From: Stenopsyche tienmushanensis
Lineage: Eukaryota; Arthropoda; Insecta; Trichoptera; Stenopsychidae
Direction: 5' to 3'
DNA: 64,000 bases
NCBI GenBank assembly: GCA_008973525.1
Contig: WACJ01000552.1
Span: forward strand, 1,426,001-1,490,000
Numbering within the stretch: position 1 is the first letter of the stretch; every line of letters begins with the position of its first letter. Below are positions 11,101-22,780 of the stretch, one piece after another. The notes beneath the pieces are model-generated. The model was not told the DNA's origin. It saw only the letters and a program-made list of their open reading frames with translations, and ran no database searches. Both the position numbers and the translations under genes were made by a program.

Positions 11101-14100
11101 TTAACCACAAATTTGCACTTTTGGCTATAAGACTTCCTTTCGTTTCTTTGTTTTTTTGCTTTGCTATGAATTCATTACATATTAAGCACTTTTTACATAC
11201 TTATGAGTTCTAAGAAAATGACGGGTCGTCGTAATCTAGTTTCATTGATGGATGGATTGTTCTTACTCTAATAGAAAAAAATACTATGTAAAGATGTTTT
11301 TTTTACAGCCAAGGGTTACCACTAAAATATTAAACTATCAAAAAGTATCAATCATATATAAAACATGAGGTACAATTTATTATGTTATGGAAAATATCCG
11401 GATAATGGGGATCAGGATAACGAATGATAAGATATGATATCTTCAAACTATAAAGAATTAAATATAAAAGTTTTTAAATAAATATCTTTATATACAAGAG
11501 TATATTATAGAAAATGGATAAAACACACACAGAGCTAATTTTGATGAAGAAGGAAGATATTCAATGCCCTACTTTTCTCGATCAAAATCTATTTCAAGAG
11601 CATCTGTAGCATCTATCTTTCAAAAGATTTCTTGCAAAATATCCAAAACTTGAATGTAGCTTTTTAAATGTATTATTACTTTATTTAGAAACCATTGTTT
11701 TAAACTACCCTTAAAATCACTGGAGTGCTTATCTACGATCTTAGCTTTCCATCCATAAATCTAGTCTTCTTACTTAATAGCCACACTTCGTAAGTTCATC
11801 TGAATATGCACTTAATTAGTCTATTGAATTTCTAAGCAATACCTCATTCAATAGAAAAATATTTTTTAATATTTGCTTATATAATAAATAGTGAAACTAA
11901 TTATGACTGCAAACAACGATCGTTATTGGCTCATTGATTACCTTAAAATGCAAGAATTTAAACAGTTTCTCTTCGTCAAGGTATCAGTGTTTAACTGTGT
12001 AGTTTATCTTGCTAATACGTTAGTGCGATTAAGCAAGAGAGGAAGATATTAAAAATCACCAAAAAACATCATAGCATCTACGAAAGATTAAATTTATTTT
12101 GGATATTTTTGAAAAGCAATTGATTTCTAATTACTACATACAAAATAAATATGATCAATATTTCACAGGGCATAATATATATTCGCACAAGTTTTCCTCC
12201 TAATAACGTCAAGATTCAATAAATATGTCAAAACCGAGTATTACCCTTATATTAAAATTGCGATAAAATTTCATGACTGTGTTGTAGGCGTATAAATTTA
12301 ATTTTGACGTTCAAGCGTTTGCACGAACTTACAGACCGACCCTTAAAATAAAAATTGCTTAATGTTTTATTCACCATATTTATTCTTATAATTCGCATAC
12401 ATTCCCTTATAGCATGAGTATTATGAACGATTCTCGTATAAAATATCTTTTAATATTTGCTATAACTGCAAATATGATTAAGTACCACCGCATCCCTCTG
12501 AATAAACTATGAGTTTCTTCAAATAAAGCGCGAATTGACCCTCCTCTTCAAAGAGGCTCATAAAGACTTCCTCCGGGAATAACTAGTTGCATTCGGCTTC
12601 TGTGCATCTATCCATAAGAGTATAATTTTTTATTATTTATTGATCACGTTTTTTAGATTTGGGGTGTTTTATTTTATTATATCGGGACTATTTATCATCT
12701 TTTTTTTAACTTTATGTGGAATAAAAATGTATAATTTATTATATATACTAAATATTTTTATATAATGAAATCAATTATAAATTCAATATTTTTTTCTCTT
12801 AATTGAATATTAAATTATAATATTTGTATTTAAAAAATCTTTGGTGAAATGATTTACAAAATTACTTTTGATACTATGATGTACATCAACGTATTTTTTT
12901 GTCTTTTTATGATTTAGATCAATCATGTTTTTTTTTTAAAAATACAATGATTTTGATTGGAATCAAGAATGAATCTAAAAATCGATAGCTCAGCGTTGCC
13001 TTAGCACAGTTCAATGTACGATGCAATACTTATTTCTCATATCAAACAGGTCTTCCCCTCTGCGACGACCCTTTTCGCAATCCCGAATGGCCATGGGGAG
13101 GTAAACAAAGGGAGCACTTGCACCCCCTCGCTAGGGGCGCAAAGGGGCAGAGAGGCGGGGGAGCGGCACGCACAAGGGCACCCCACTACCCCGCCACCCG
13201 TCATTCGGATGTACGTCGGTGCACGTAGTGGCGGAGGGTGCCGTCCCGTCACCCTTCTCGCTCCTATTCTTCCGATGCACATGCATCCACCCCAACCCTC
13301 TTCCAACAAACCCTAACCTTGCTCAGTGTACAGCGGTGTCGCGTGATTAAACGCCCAAAATATATAACGCACAATTTTCCCATACCCGAATGAAAAGGTC
13401 AAGAAGTTGGATTTCCATAGGACTTTCATTCGAGAATGTGTTTGTTTTTTATACGCTCAATAAATTTAAAGCACGCTTAATTGATTCGTGATAGGCTATC
13501 ATTAAGTGAGGAAAGTCAAAATCTTAACGTCTAAATTATTTTATTTTTGAGCTATGTACATGTCAATATTAATTATACCATTCCATGTGGAAATATTTTA
13601 ATTGCTTTCCATTGTTCTATTATTAGGGTAAGTTTTGGAAGCTTTGGCTACATAACAGCCAATAATTTATTTAAATTCAAATCCAAACCAATTGAAAAAT
13701 ATAAACGATAACTGAATACTTTAATGACACTTTCAATTATATAGCAATATGAAAATTTAAATAATTTCCGCTCAGCAATTATCTCAGATTATTTATATAT
13801 ATTGTTATGTACCAAAAGCTTCGGTTAATACATGCAAACCATTTTTTAGGGTATTTTAATTCCATTTATAGAATTTCCAGTATTTTTTTCATCACATAAT
13901 TCTATTCATCAGTGATCATGGACAAACTAGCTTGTCTGAAATATTTTGGCGAGGTCTTATTAAATTCTTTAAGATGGCATCCATGCTATATAATCTCCCC
14001 GGTTAAGATAACAAACTTATAAATGGCATGCCCATGATTTCCCGATCATTTTTTTTTTCAAATCATGAGGCGTATTTAACCTCCACAAACCGCTAATAAT

Positions 14101-14895
14101 ATGATTATAATATTGACAAATAGAATATTTTATCGTACAATATTTTATTTTGCTTCTTCTTCTTAAGGAATCATATCCATTATCAAATATAGACCACTTT
14201 CAAAGAGCGTTTCTAAGAAAAGGATTTTTTATTTTATGTTCTTCAATTGCTCTCCACATATTATATAATATGCTTAAGATAGCTTTGTTTAATTGATAAT
14301 TCTTCGATAACAGTATACCTATAAGGAGATGACTGAATTGGAGATGCAAAATTATTATTGAAAATCCAGTTTGTCATAAGCGATATTAATTAAATCAGTT
14401 TTTACTTTTAATCATCCAGAAAATAAGAGTGAATCTAGATCGAATCGATTGATTGGAGACATGACTACGACCAACCTCCCAAGTTTGTTAATATATTTGA
14501 AAAAAAAGGGATCTTATCTACTAATACAAAATTTGATAATTTTATAAATAGTTTTTTTACAAAATTGCCTACATTTAAAGTGTTTTGAAATTATATAAAT
14601 ACAGTATTTGGGTGACTAGAAATTGTAGTTTTAGATGCTCGAGTTTTTTTATTTCTTAACCGTTCTCACAGACACATAACCATTGCTAAATTACATAACT
14701 TTATTTGATATTTTTTTAATGAAATCTGATCATTGTCATTGTCTTTCATATTTGATGATTGGATGATGATTGATGACTGTAATGATTTGATATTTTAGAT
14801 GTTAATGATGCTTAAAATATTTTTTTTTTTTTTACTTTCATTGAGAGCTTTAGCTGATGATAAAAGGATGTTGTTCTGTTCTAAAATGAAATTGG
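8139..14895. other. AT-rich non-coding stretch with GC-rich patches
   Basis: No gene is supportable over about 6.8 kb. Local GC-rich patches lie at about 8560-8640, 10690-10920 and 13050-13330 and carry overlapping frames on both strands, which is what base composition alone produces. The 13.05-13.33 kb patch holds C- and G-runs. A degenerate GATGATT tract lies at about 14752-14785 and a T-run at about 14819-14834. Confidence 0.5.
13050..13330. other. GC-rich island, function unknown
   Basis: About 280 bp with far higher G+C than its surroundings, including runs of C and G and many CpG steps. Open frames occur on both strands (100 and 90 codons) but neither has recognisable motifs and they overlap almost completely, so I treat them as artefacts of low stop-codon density. 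A conserved regulatory element is possible. Confidence 0.4.
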
Positions 14896-14899
14896 TCAA

Positions 14900-15250
14900 A
14901 AGAACTTGGATTTATTAGAGCCAGAATTGAGATTAGGGGTGCGCTGCAACAGCGTGCGGAAAATGCAGCTTCGCCGCCCTTGTGCACCCTCAACGAGGAA
15001 GGGTGAGGGAGTGAAAAAGAAAATTTCGGGTATTCCTCACTGCGTGAGGACTGGAATTTTGGGTTAGTGGACATGTAGACCTAGATACGCAAGCACGGCA
15101 GTTTTGTTGTCTTGTGTTCGTCAGTTTTGTGTCGGTGTTGTTTTTTTTCGTATCGTGGACGTAGCGTTAGATGGCGTGTGTGTAGCATTAAGTTAATAGC
15201 ATCCATAGTAATTATTAAAGAATATATATTACCTGCCGATATTTTTCTTC
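14900..15250 (+). promoter_or_regulatory. Candidate promoter region of bruno-3 (weak)
   Basis: A GC-richer segment lies about 1.1-1.4 kb upstream of the coding exon. It contains TCAGT at about 15120, which matches the arthropod initiator consensus, and a GGACGT about 35 bases further on that only loosely recalls a downstream promoter element. The DPE spacing is not exact and no TATA box is placed convincingly. Composition and position make it a candidate; transcript-start data would be needed to accept it. Confidence 0.25.
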
Positions 15251-16327
15251 TATATCAGTGTCACAAATCGCTATTGTAATTAGTCGCTAAAATCGCATAA
15301 AATAAAAAAAAAATTATTTAAAAAAGTTTTCCAAAAAAATTTGGTTGTTTGTGTATACGCATCAAAAAAATAGAAAAACCTATAAAATCCCAAAAAAAAA
15401 AAATCCAAAGATATATTAAACAAATCATAGAGCACCTATAAGTACAAAGAAAAGTGTAAATATAAGAACTTAAGACTGATTTTATCGTAGCTGATCTATA
15501 TCATTACAATTATCAACATATTACTAACTTTAATTATTAATCGTATAAAATAGTTTTTATTATAATATCTAAGTAATTGAGCACAAAAGTACAAATCTAT
15601 TAGCTAAAAATATATATTATTAAACTAAGTGTATTTATAACAAATAAGGTATACGCAACACACTACCTCAACGTACAATAGAATAAGACTTTTATAAGGA
15701 TATTCAGACTTTAATAATTAATTTACTATTTTTACAAACACTAATAAATAATTTTCTACTAAAAAAATTATAAAAACAAATCTAAATATATATTTTTATT
15801 AAATAATTTTATGTGATTCTGTGGGAACACCACATTTGTGATCTTTTGTGCAATGCCATTGTTTATCTAGTAACACATATGCAAAGTAAGCAAATCGATA
15901 TTTTTACGCATTACGCTAGCGTACAGCTTATATACAGGCCTTGTCAAAACTGCGGTGTTTATGTCTACAACCCTTGTATATAGGGTCGTTTCAATTCGGC
16001 GGGGTTGAAATTATTATTTGAAAGCGGCTTTGTATGAGTAAAAATCAGTTGCGTGCGAACACTGTATCTACCCTTTGATAACCATTTTAAAAAATATATT
16101 GAATCGTACAGTACTTTAATCAAATAGTGCAGCTGTAGAACATTGACAAAATAATATAATAATCTCATCGTGCCAAATTTTGTGAGAAATTATACAGGAA
16201 TTTTATTTGTGCCTAAATAAATCTATCAAAATAAATCTATATTTTATACGTGAAGGCTGATTAAGTAGTGATAAAAAACTTTATTTTGATTAAATTTGAG
16301 AGTTTCGTGGTCGCCAAAATTAGTGTC
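15251..16327 (+). other. AT-rich 5' flank or 5' UTR of bruno-3
   Basis: Very AT-rich DNA with A-runs and no coding signal. An in-frame TAA at 16262-16264 closes the coding frame upstream of the exon. I see no convincing pyrimidine-tract/AG acceptor between it and the ATG at 16328, so the part next to the exon is most simply 5' UTR. Where transcription begins cannot be read from the sequence. Confidence 0.45.
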
Positions 16328-16790
16328 ATGCTGATTCCACCCCTACAAGCGATGAATCCAGCGCTCATATCCTTAGCGACGCCACCAGGATACGGAAGCG
16401 CCCCCATGCCAATAGCGGCAAATGCTCCCAATCCGACGATTTTGGGATTCGCCAATTCTCCTCCGAATATGCTATTAAATGGGGGAGGTCAAGCCGCAAT
16501 GACGAACCAAATGTGTGGACAAACGATGCCGCAGGCTCAAATGTTCATAAGAAACCCACCACCGGAAAGTGTCCAACCCCAATCGAACAAACCACCCGAG
16601 CCTCGATCGCCCGACGAAGAAAGTCTACCACCGCCATCTTCGCTCACGATGTGCAAAGATGCCATAAAATTGTTCGTCGGTCAAATTCCGCGACATCTCG
16701 AAGAAGAAGACCTTCGACCAATGTTCGAAGAGTTCGGCAAGATTTACGAGTTCACCGTCCTGAAGGACAAATACACCGGAATGCACAAGG
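16328..16790 (+). CDS. bru3: First coding exon of a bruno-3/CELF4-like RNA-binding protein
   Basis: The exon encodes 154 residues plus one base. Residues 1-110 are low-complexity, rich in Pro, Asn, Ala, Gln and Met. From about residue 111 the first RNA recognition motif begins: [20 protein letters not shown] carries RNP2 (LFVGQI, 115-120), then [20 protein letters not shown] covers helix 1 and strand 2. The match is to CELF3-6/bruno-3 proteins, in which RRM1 continues with Gly-Cys-Ala-Phe after HKG. The exon ends in mid-RRM1 after AAGG with the donor GTAAGA at 16791, and its last base is the first of that Gly codon, which fits the family. An upstream stop is at 16262; start candidates are ATG 16328 and ATG 16352, the second with a better -3 purine. 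CELF proteins bind GU-rich RNA and control splicing, stability and translation. RNP1, RRM2 and RRM3 are absent here and must lie beyond a long intron. The family call is firm; the gene symbol is by resemblance. Confidence 0.88.
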
Positions 16791-18797
16791 GTAAGAAATA
16801 ATCACCATTTACATTGCATAAATATTAGACCTTTGAAAACACGAAGCATTTTAGTCATCAGATAGTCCGAAATTCGTGAATATTTTTTGCGCGTTATGAA
16901 TGAACGAATTTCGATCCCGATAACGCGAGAACAACGAAATGAGATAAGCAAATCCTGAACGTGTCATGTATTTGCATACAACGATCATATCGGCGGTAAA
17001 AATCAAGCCAATGAATAAAAAATATCGATTATTATTTGACGTATGGTCATGCTCGCATTTAGTATGCACTCGGCGATCGTAGATTATGTGCGTGCGTGTT
17101 TCTTGTTTATACGCAACCCCTACGTCATTCTGGAAAACGGTTATTAAACACATGGGGTAATCTGCGTTGTAAAACGAAAGCCACAAATTACGCCATGGCG
17201 TAAAAAAATATTTAATTTAAAATCGCATATAAAAGAAATGGGATATCAGAAATGCTACCCCAGCATTCCGTCAATCTCGGCATCATCCCTATCCCTTGAG
17301 ATTCGCCATGTACGAATTTATCATGCCAGAGTGATGAGTCATTTCGTTCTGAATCATGACGTTTCTTACAAGCATCTTTATTATCAAAGCTCAAATATAA
17401 TATAATAAAAATACATTTGAATCTTTAAGGATTTTTTTGCTAAAATTTAATTTACGCAATCAAATAAATTGTTGCAAGGTACTATTTTTACTACTAATAT
17501 TGTAATTAGAACGCGAGCGTAAAATAGGGTTGCGATGGACGCAACGAAACGAGCTTTCAAAAAAATCCCCCCCTCTATAAAACAAATAAGCTTATCAAAT
17601 AAAAACGGCAGATTTTAAAATAGGGCGAGGGTTGTATCTTGCATTCAAAGCAGTATCATACATTTTAATTTATGCTGTTCACATGCAGATAATAAGTAAC
17701 GTGCTTCTTTGGCATTTATGCAAAATTATTTATAAATTTTTTTAACGCATTTTATAAATCCAATCAGGCTCTCAACGACGAATCTAATGAAGTTAATGCT
17801 AAAATAGCCTTATTTAAAATCTTAAAAACTAAAATTTTACTTCAAATATAAGGCCGCCTTTATACATTTTAAATGGATTTATTATATCTGTTAGATGAAA
17901 ACTTTTATCCCGAGTTTGACTTACTTCAAATTGAAATTATTTTACTCCAGATTACGTATTTTTCGGGGCTTTCGGGGATTACAGATTAACTTTAATTCGC
18001 TACATTGTGAATTTATTTATTTAAAATTTTAACTTTTGGTTACATTCATATATTATTGATAAATATCGTATTATTGTTTATTGTACCCGCGGCAAAGTGT
18101 TAAAATAATCTTAAAATAAGGGGAAAAAAATCTGAACATTATGTATTGTCTGTATCATACGTCAAAAATCATTTTGAACTCAAATATTATCCTTTGAACA
18201 TGTTATGAATGTTATTAAAATAATTAACAAAAATTAAGCAAATTTATCAAACAGATTCTTTATAGTTCTTGTAGAAAAGGCTTTATTCTACTTACAAATA
18301 TTAAATGGTCAACTAAAGACAAACAAAAAAGCCAATTCAATTAATAGGGGGTTTTAAAAAGAAACATCATTTCAAAAAATCAAACGTTTGAATTATTAGA
18401 TAAGTTTGAATTATTGATGATCATTTTTAACTGATATTAGTAAAAAATTTAAGCAGTTTTAGCTTGAAGCTCCTGGGAAAAATAGTCCTCTAATTGAAAT
18501 AATTAGCCCAAAAAGGCATTCAAAACCAAAATACTGGTTTGATTAAATAATTTGTTGAAAATTTATCTTGTACATTTCCAAGAATGAAAAAAGCCATCGG
18601 TGAAAATAATTTTGACCTAAAGTTATTTATTACTATTATAACAATGTGAAAGTTGATTCCAACAATTTACCATTATCAAACTCGTGGCTAGATTGTTTTA
18701 AATCATTTTACTACAATAGTTCCTAGTCTCAATGCTCAGTTATAATCAAGTAGCTATAGAGTTATTTAACAATCTCTTACAGTACGGGTACTTGATC
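16791..18797 (+). other. Start of the putative first coding intron
   Basis: This begins with the donor GTAAGAAAT. The following 2 kb is AT-rich with no exon I can support. Frames at 16851-17186 and 17212-17394 (both minus) have no family features. I looked for the expected next CELF exon, which should start by completing a Gly codon and continue Cys-Ala-Phe, and did not see it here or later in the window. Confidence 0.6.
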
Positions 18798-19640
18798 TAT
18801 GCTTAGGGGTCCCAAATACTCGTAAAATAAATTATTCGAATATCGAATATGGAATTGGTAAAATATTCGGATTTTCTTGTATTTGAATACTTTATATATG
18901 TATACTTGGGTGTTTCAAATACAGGCCGGAATTTTTCTGTACAGATGTATTAGTGTAATATAAAAATACAAATGGAACATCTTATTTTTCTACAAAGTTC
19001 ACTTCATTAGAAATAAATTTATTCCATCGGATAGGAAGGTTCTTGACCCATCACACAGAGAAGGCAAGAAGTAACATCTTCTGTTGCGCAACGCGTTTTC
19101 TCGTAAATAAAAGCGCGAATTCAAGTTAAAGGATCAGAATTTTATTTACATTTCAAAAATACATATTTTAAAAATAAAAGTGTATTGAATATTTCTACTT
19201 TTAAACTTGACTATAATTTCATTTTTATCGAGCGTGCTGTTGAAAAAACCTTCTCAGTTGACTTTGAGTTTGGTTTTATCGACAGTAGAGAATCGTAAAG
19301 AATATTTAAAATACCACACCTTTTTTTACCTTATCGATATTTTTGAATAATTTTTCAATAAACTATGTACTAATTCAATAAAATAATTTCAATAAACTTA
19401 GCGTTATTTTGAATTACTTTTTTGCTATTTCAAATGTCAGAAGAACATCGAGCAATTTTCTTAAAAGATATATATTTTCATCGGTAATAATTTTCGATTT
19501 CAAATTCTTTAATGATTTGTTGACTGATTCAGAGAGTAAAAGCATTTTAAAAGAACGAATAATATCCGATTCATTTTATAAATATTCGAATATTGAAAAA
19601 AAGCCAAATATTATCGAATATTTGATATTTGCCTATGATA
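18798..19640. mobile_element. Possible hAT remnant with degenerate ends
   Basis: The left edge reads CTTAGGGGTCCCAAATACTC, like the ends of many hAT elements. The right part (about 19580-19635), inverted, gives AAATATCAAATATTCGATAA, which resembles the left edge's AAATACTCGTAA with gaps. Both sides carry ATTCGAATAT-type boxes. There is no coding similarity inside and no clear target duplication, so the element and especially its right boundary are uncertain. Confidence 0.3.
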
Positions 19641-22479
19641 TCTATTGATCAATATGGCTCTTTTTCATCTAGATCAATTAAATAGTATAAATGAAATCAA
19701 CGCATGCTTAGTGTTTATTAACATACTTTTTTTTAATATTTAATAATCTATATAGATCATGTTTCAGATTGTAATTCTTTTGAATTTTATTTTCGAAGCG
19801 TTTCTATGATAGTTAAAATAGTATCCAGTAAAATTTTCCAGGGTTCTGGTAAACATGGATCGAAACGATCAATCGAAAATATTAATGCTTCCGATTTCTC
19901 AAGTTTTTAGGCACGGTAAAAATTACTGCTACATTTTGGATTTTGACCCTTAGCTTTATAATAAGAATCCAAGATGTAACCCGTTTTCACAACACTTGAT
20001 ATCTTTTATATGTATAGCTTTAATTTTAATTTGCAAATTCACCGTATAGTAAATCTCAATAATGAAAATATGATAAATTGCTCACTTTGATTTAGTTAAA
20101 GCTATCAAAATAAACGAGCATGTTTTGGTCCTTGTATTAAGCAATTCTCCCTAGACTCCCATAGTGCAGGCACGCTCATATGTTACCCCGAATTAACAAT
20201 TTGTATTCTTTCGTCAAATTTGATATGAAATATGAGCGAATTTAAGTAAAAGCATGCGAAAGCATTCTTTGCGAAGAAAGTCGCATTTCTTTAAAATTTC
20301 CTCGTCGACGTCACGAAAGCCGGCGTTAAAGTCTACTAGGGCGTAAGTGAAAGGCGTTTTTCCTCATTTCTCGAACAAAGGCAGCAACAAGCAAAATGAC
20401 AAATGGCCAGGCGTAATGCATTCATTCCCTGCGCCCTGCAGGCGTTCTGAGTAATGATCACCCATGCGAATATTACAAATAATATGACGAAAATTCCCCA
20501 TTATGCTAGACGTGTCATACATTCGTGTCTCATGCAACCCCCCGCGCTAATTCCCCGTCTGGCCGCGACAGGGCCGTATTTTAAAATCGGCCCCTTGTTT
20601 GCTCCCATGCCGATACTCGTATGTATTTATTTTTGATGTGCCCCTCTGATAACATGAAAATGCTTTCCAGCGTAACGTCATTGCTGTAAATTTCAAATCA
20701 ATTACAAGATTTTCTGAACAGATTTCAGCGTGGGAAACGAACGGAATATGCTAATTTTATTATTTTTATAGCGCCCCTGCATTTCTAATACAGGAAAAAT
20801 ATTCAATATTTTATCCGCTTATCGCATTGATAAGACTCGTAAAAAGCAGACTGTACAGGGGATACCATATGAAAGAAATTTAAGGCCGCATTAACATATA
20901 GCATATATACACGGCGAGTAATTTTTACCACGGTAAATAATGCTTTAGATGCCATTTTTGTACTAATATAGCTTTAAAATCGTATAGAAATCCTCTATAT
21001 TGAAAATTATACAACTAATAAATTTTATCTTTTTTTTACCAGATACAAGAAAAGTGTTATTTACAAATAAATAATATTTTATATGAGATATACCATATAT
21101 ATTTAATATTAATTTTACTAATATATCGAAATAATTATTTTAAATGCAAAGAAATTTAAAAACACATGTTCAACATCCTAAATAATGGATATATACTTTA
21201 TTGCATAAACTTGCCCATAAATACAGCTTGAAAGAGAAATAATCAAAATTTTTAAATTTCAGAACCTTATACCCATTGAGTGATTACATTCTCAAGTTTT
21301 GCTTTTATTCAATACAATATATAGTAGAATTACAAAATGTATTAGAACAAGAGTACAACAATAACAAACATACTTTTAATTATACATACATATAAAGATC
21401 TTAATCTTATCGATACATACAATCCTCTTTTAGAAATGGAGTTTTTAAATATTTAAGTAGAAAGTCTATAAATCACTAACACTAACCAATAATAATGGAT
21501 CACTCATATACAGTCAGAAAATCTGGTTAAATATGTTTTAAAGCATTCTATCAGAAACATTAATACTCCTCAAATTTCTAGATACTTGCAAATTAGTACT
21601 TCAAAATTTGTATATAAAACCTAAACTTAATATAATAATTCAAAGTTCAGAAACTAACCTACTATATCAATACTTGGTCACCCGGTAACTTGATCAAGAG
21701 CTAAAGGGATAAAAGCACTCTCGTATTGAATATGATGGAAACTTTACCTTCTAAACTTGATTGCCATCGGGTAGTGAAGGAATTTTTACAATTCTAATAA
21801 ATTTGTCAAATAAGTTAGAAAATGATGACTTCTGATACATTTTTTTTCGGACAATAATAAGATGTTGCTTTCCAATGTATGGCTAATTTTTCCTAAAGAT
21901 GTTTGATAAAAATATTTATAACTTCTTCAATTAGATTATATATTTTAAAAAAAATCTCTTTGATCATATATTTCGGAGATCGCATGATTTCTAAGCGATT
22001 ATTGTATATTAAAATGACCATTAATTAAATATATTTCAACTGATTTAATGTTATAGTTTATAAACAATGAAAGTGTTATCGATAAGTTCGAATTGGATTA
22101 TGATTAATTAATTCACAGCAAAACTCGAGCTTAATTGAGCAAGTTCTGTGCTATTGGATCGAGGTCTCATTTGCGTCTCAATCGAGTGTTGATATCCGAC
22201 GTTGTTTTAATAAATTGTGATAATCAGAGGAGTTTTATCATTTATTGAGGTTGTGAAACTGTCAACATATGAAATAATGTCGTATGTTGACGAAAGTTAA
22301 TTGAAGCACACACCGAGAATAATTACACAGAGCCCATCTAATGACAGCGTATATTAACGGAGGCCGTTATCGCACCTAAACAAGGCTTTATCACGAGTTT
22401 TATCCATTCATTTTATCACACATTTTCCAACGATATCATATCTGACGGTTTTGTACTCATCCGAGAATTTATTAGAGTG
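19641..22479. other. Intronic non-coding stretch
   Basis: No gene is supportable. A mildly GC-richer patch lies at about 20280-20600. The rest is AT-rich with no repeat I could pair elsewhere in the window. Confidence 0.55.
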
Positions 22480-22780
22480 TTTTACACGAGTCGGTGGGAG
22501 GTACATGTATGTACCCACCCGTTTGCCACATGAGATGCATGCGGCGTAAGGCCTTACGACGCACGCGCCCCGAAGCCTCGTGGCTGTGACGTTTCGGCGA
22601 GCTTTCTCCCTCTCTTTCTCAAGGAGGAAAAGCCTTCCCTCTCTGAGGGAAAGCTGAGGATAGCGATCAGTTGTTACGCTGCTACAGAGAGCGCTCGCCG
22701 TCGAAAGCTCCGCGCGAAAGCTCCTCACACCGTAAAAGCTCGTAAAACCACGTCGCCCAAAATAAACCAGCGAAATATTT
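22480..22780. promoter_or_regulatory. GC-rich island dense in palindromes, candidate regulatory element
   Basis: About 300 GC-rich bases in AT-rich intron. Structured sites are a hairpin GGTACAT-GT-ATGTACC (22500-22515) inside near-complementary flanks, a perfect 14-bp palindrome CGTAAGGCCTTACG (22545-22558), a GAGCGCTC palindrome near 22690, CT/GA-rich tracts around 22610-22650, and CGAAAGCTC occurring twice about 14 bp apart near 22700. This looks more like a cluster of factor sites or an alternative promoter than a gene. The 131-codon minus frame (22408-22803) across it has no recognisable motif. The regulatory role is inference. Confidence 0.35.

Noticed and set aside
10643..11213. Overlapping frames of 148 and 82 codons (plus) and 134 codons (minus)
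   Set aside because: They overlap on both strands in a GC-rich patch, have no recognisable motif and no splice or start context; low stop density explains them.
13014..13316. 100-codon plus and 90-codon minus frames
   Set aside because: Almost fully overlapping in a GC-rich island without motifs.
16268..16327. Upstream extension of the bruno-3 exon
   Set aside because: It begins with GTG and follows an in-frame TAA at 16262; ATG 16328 is the first proper start.
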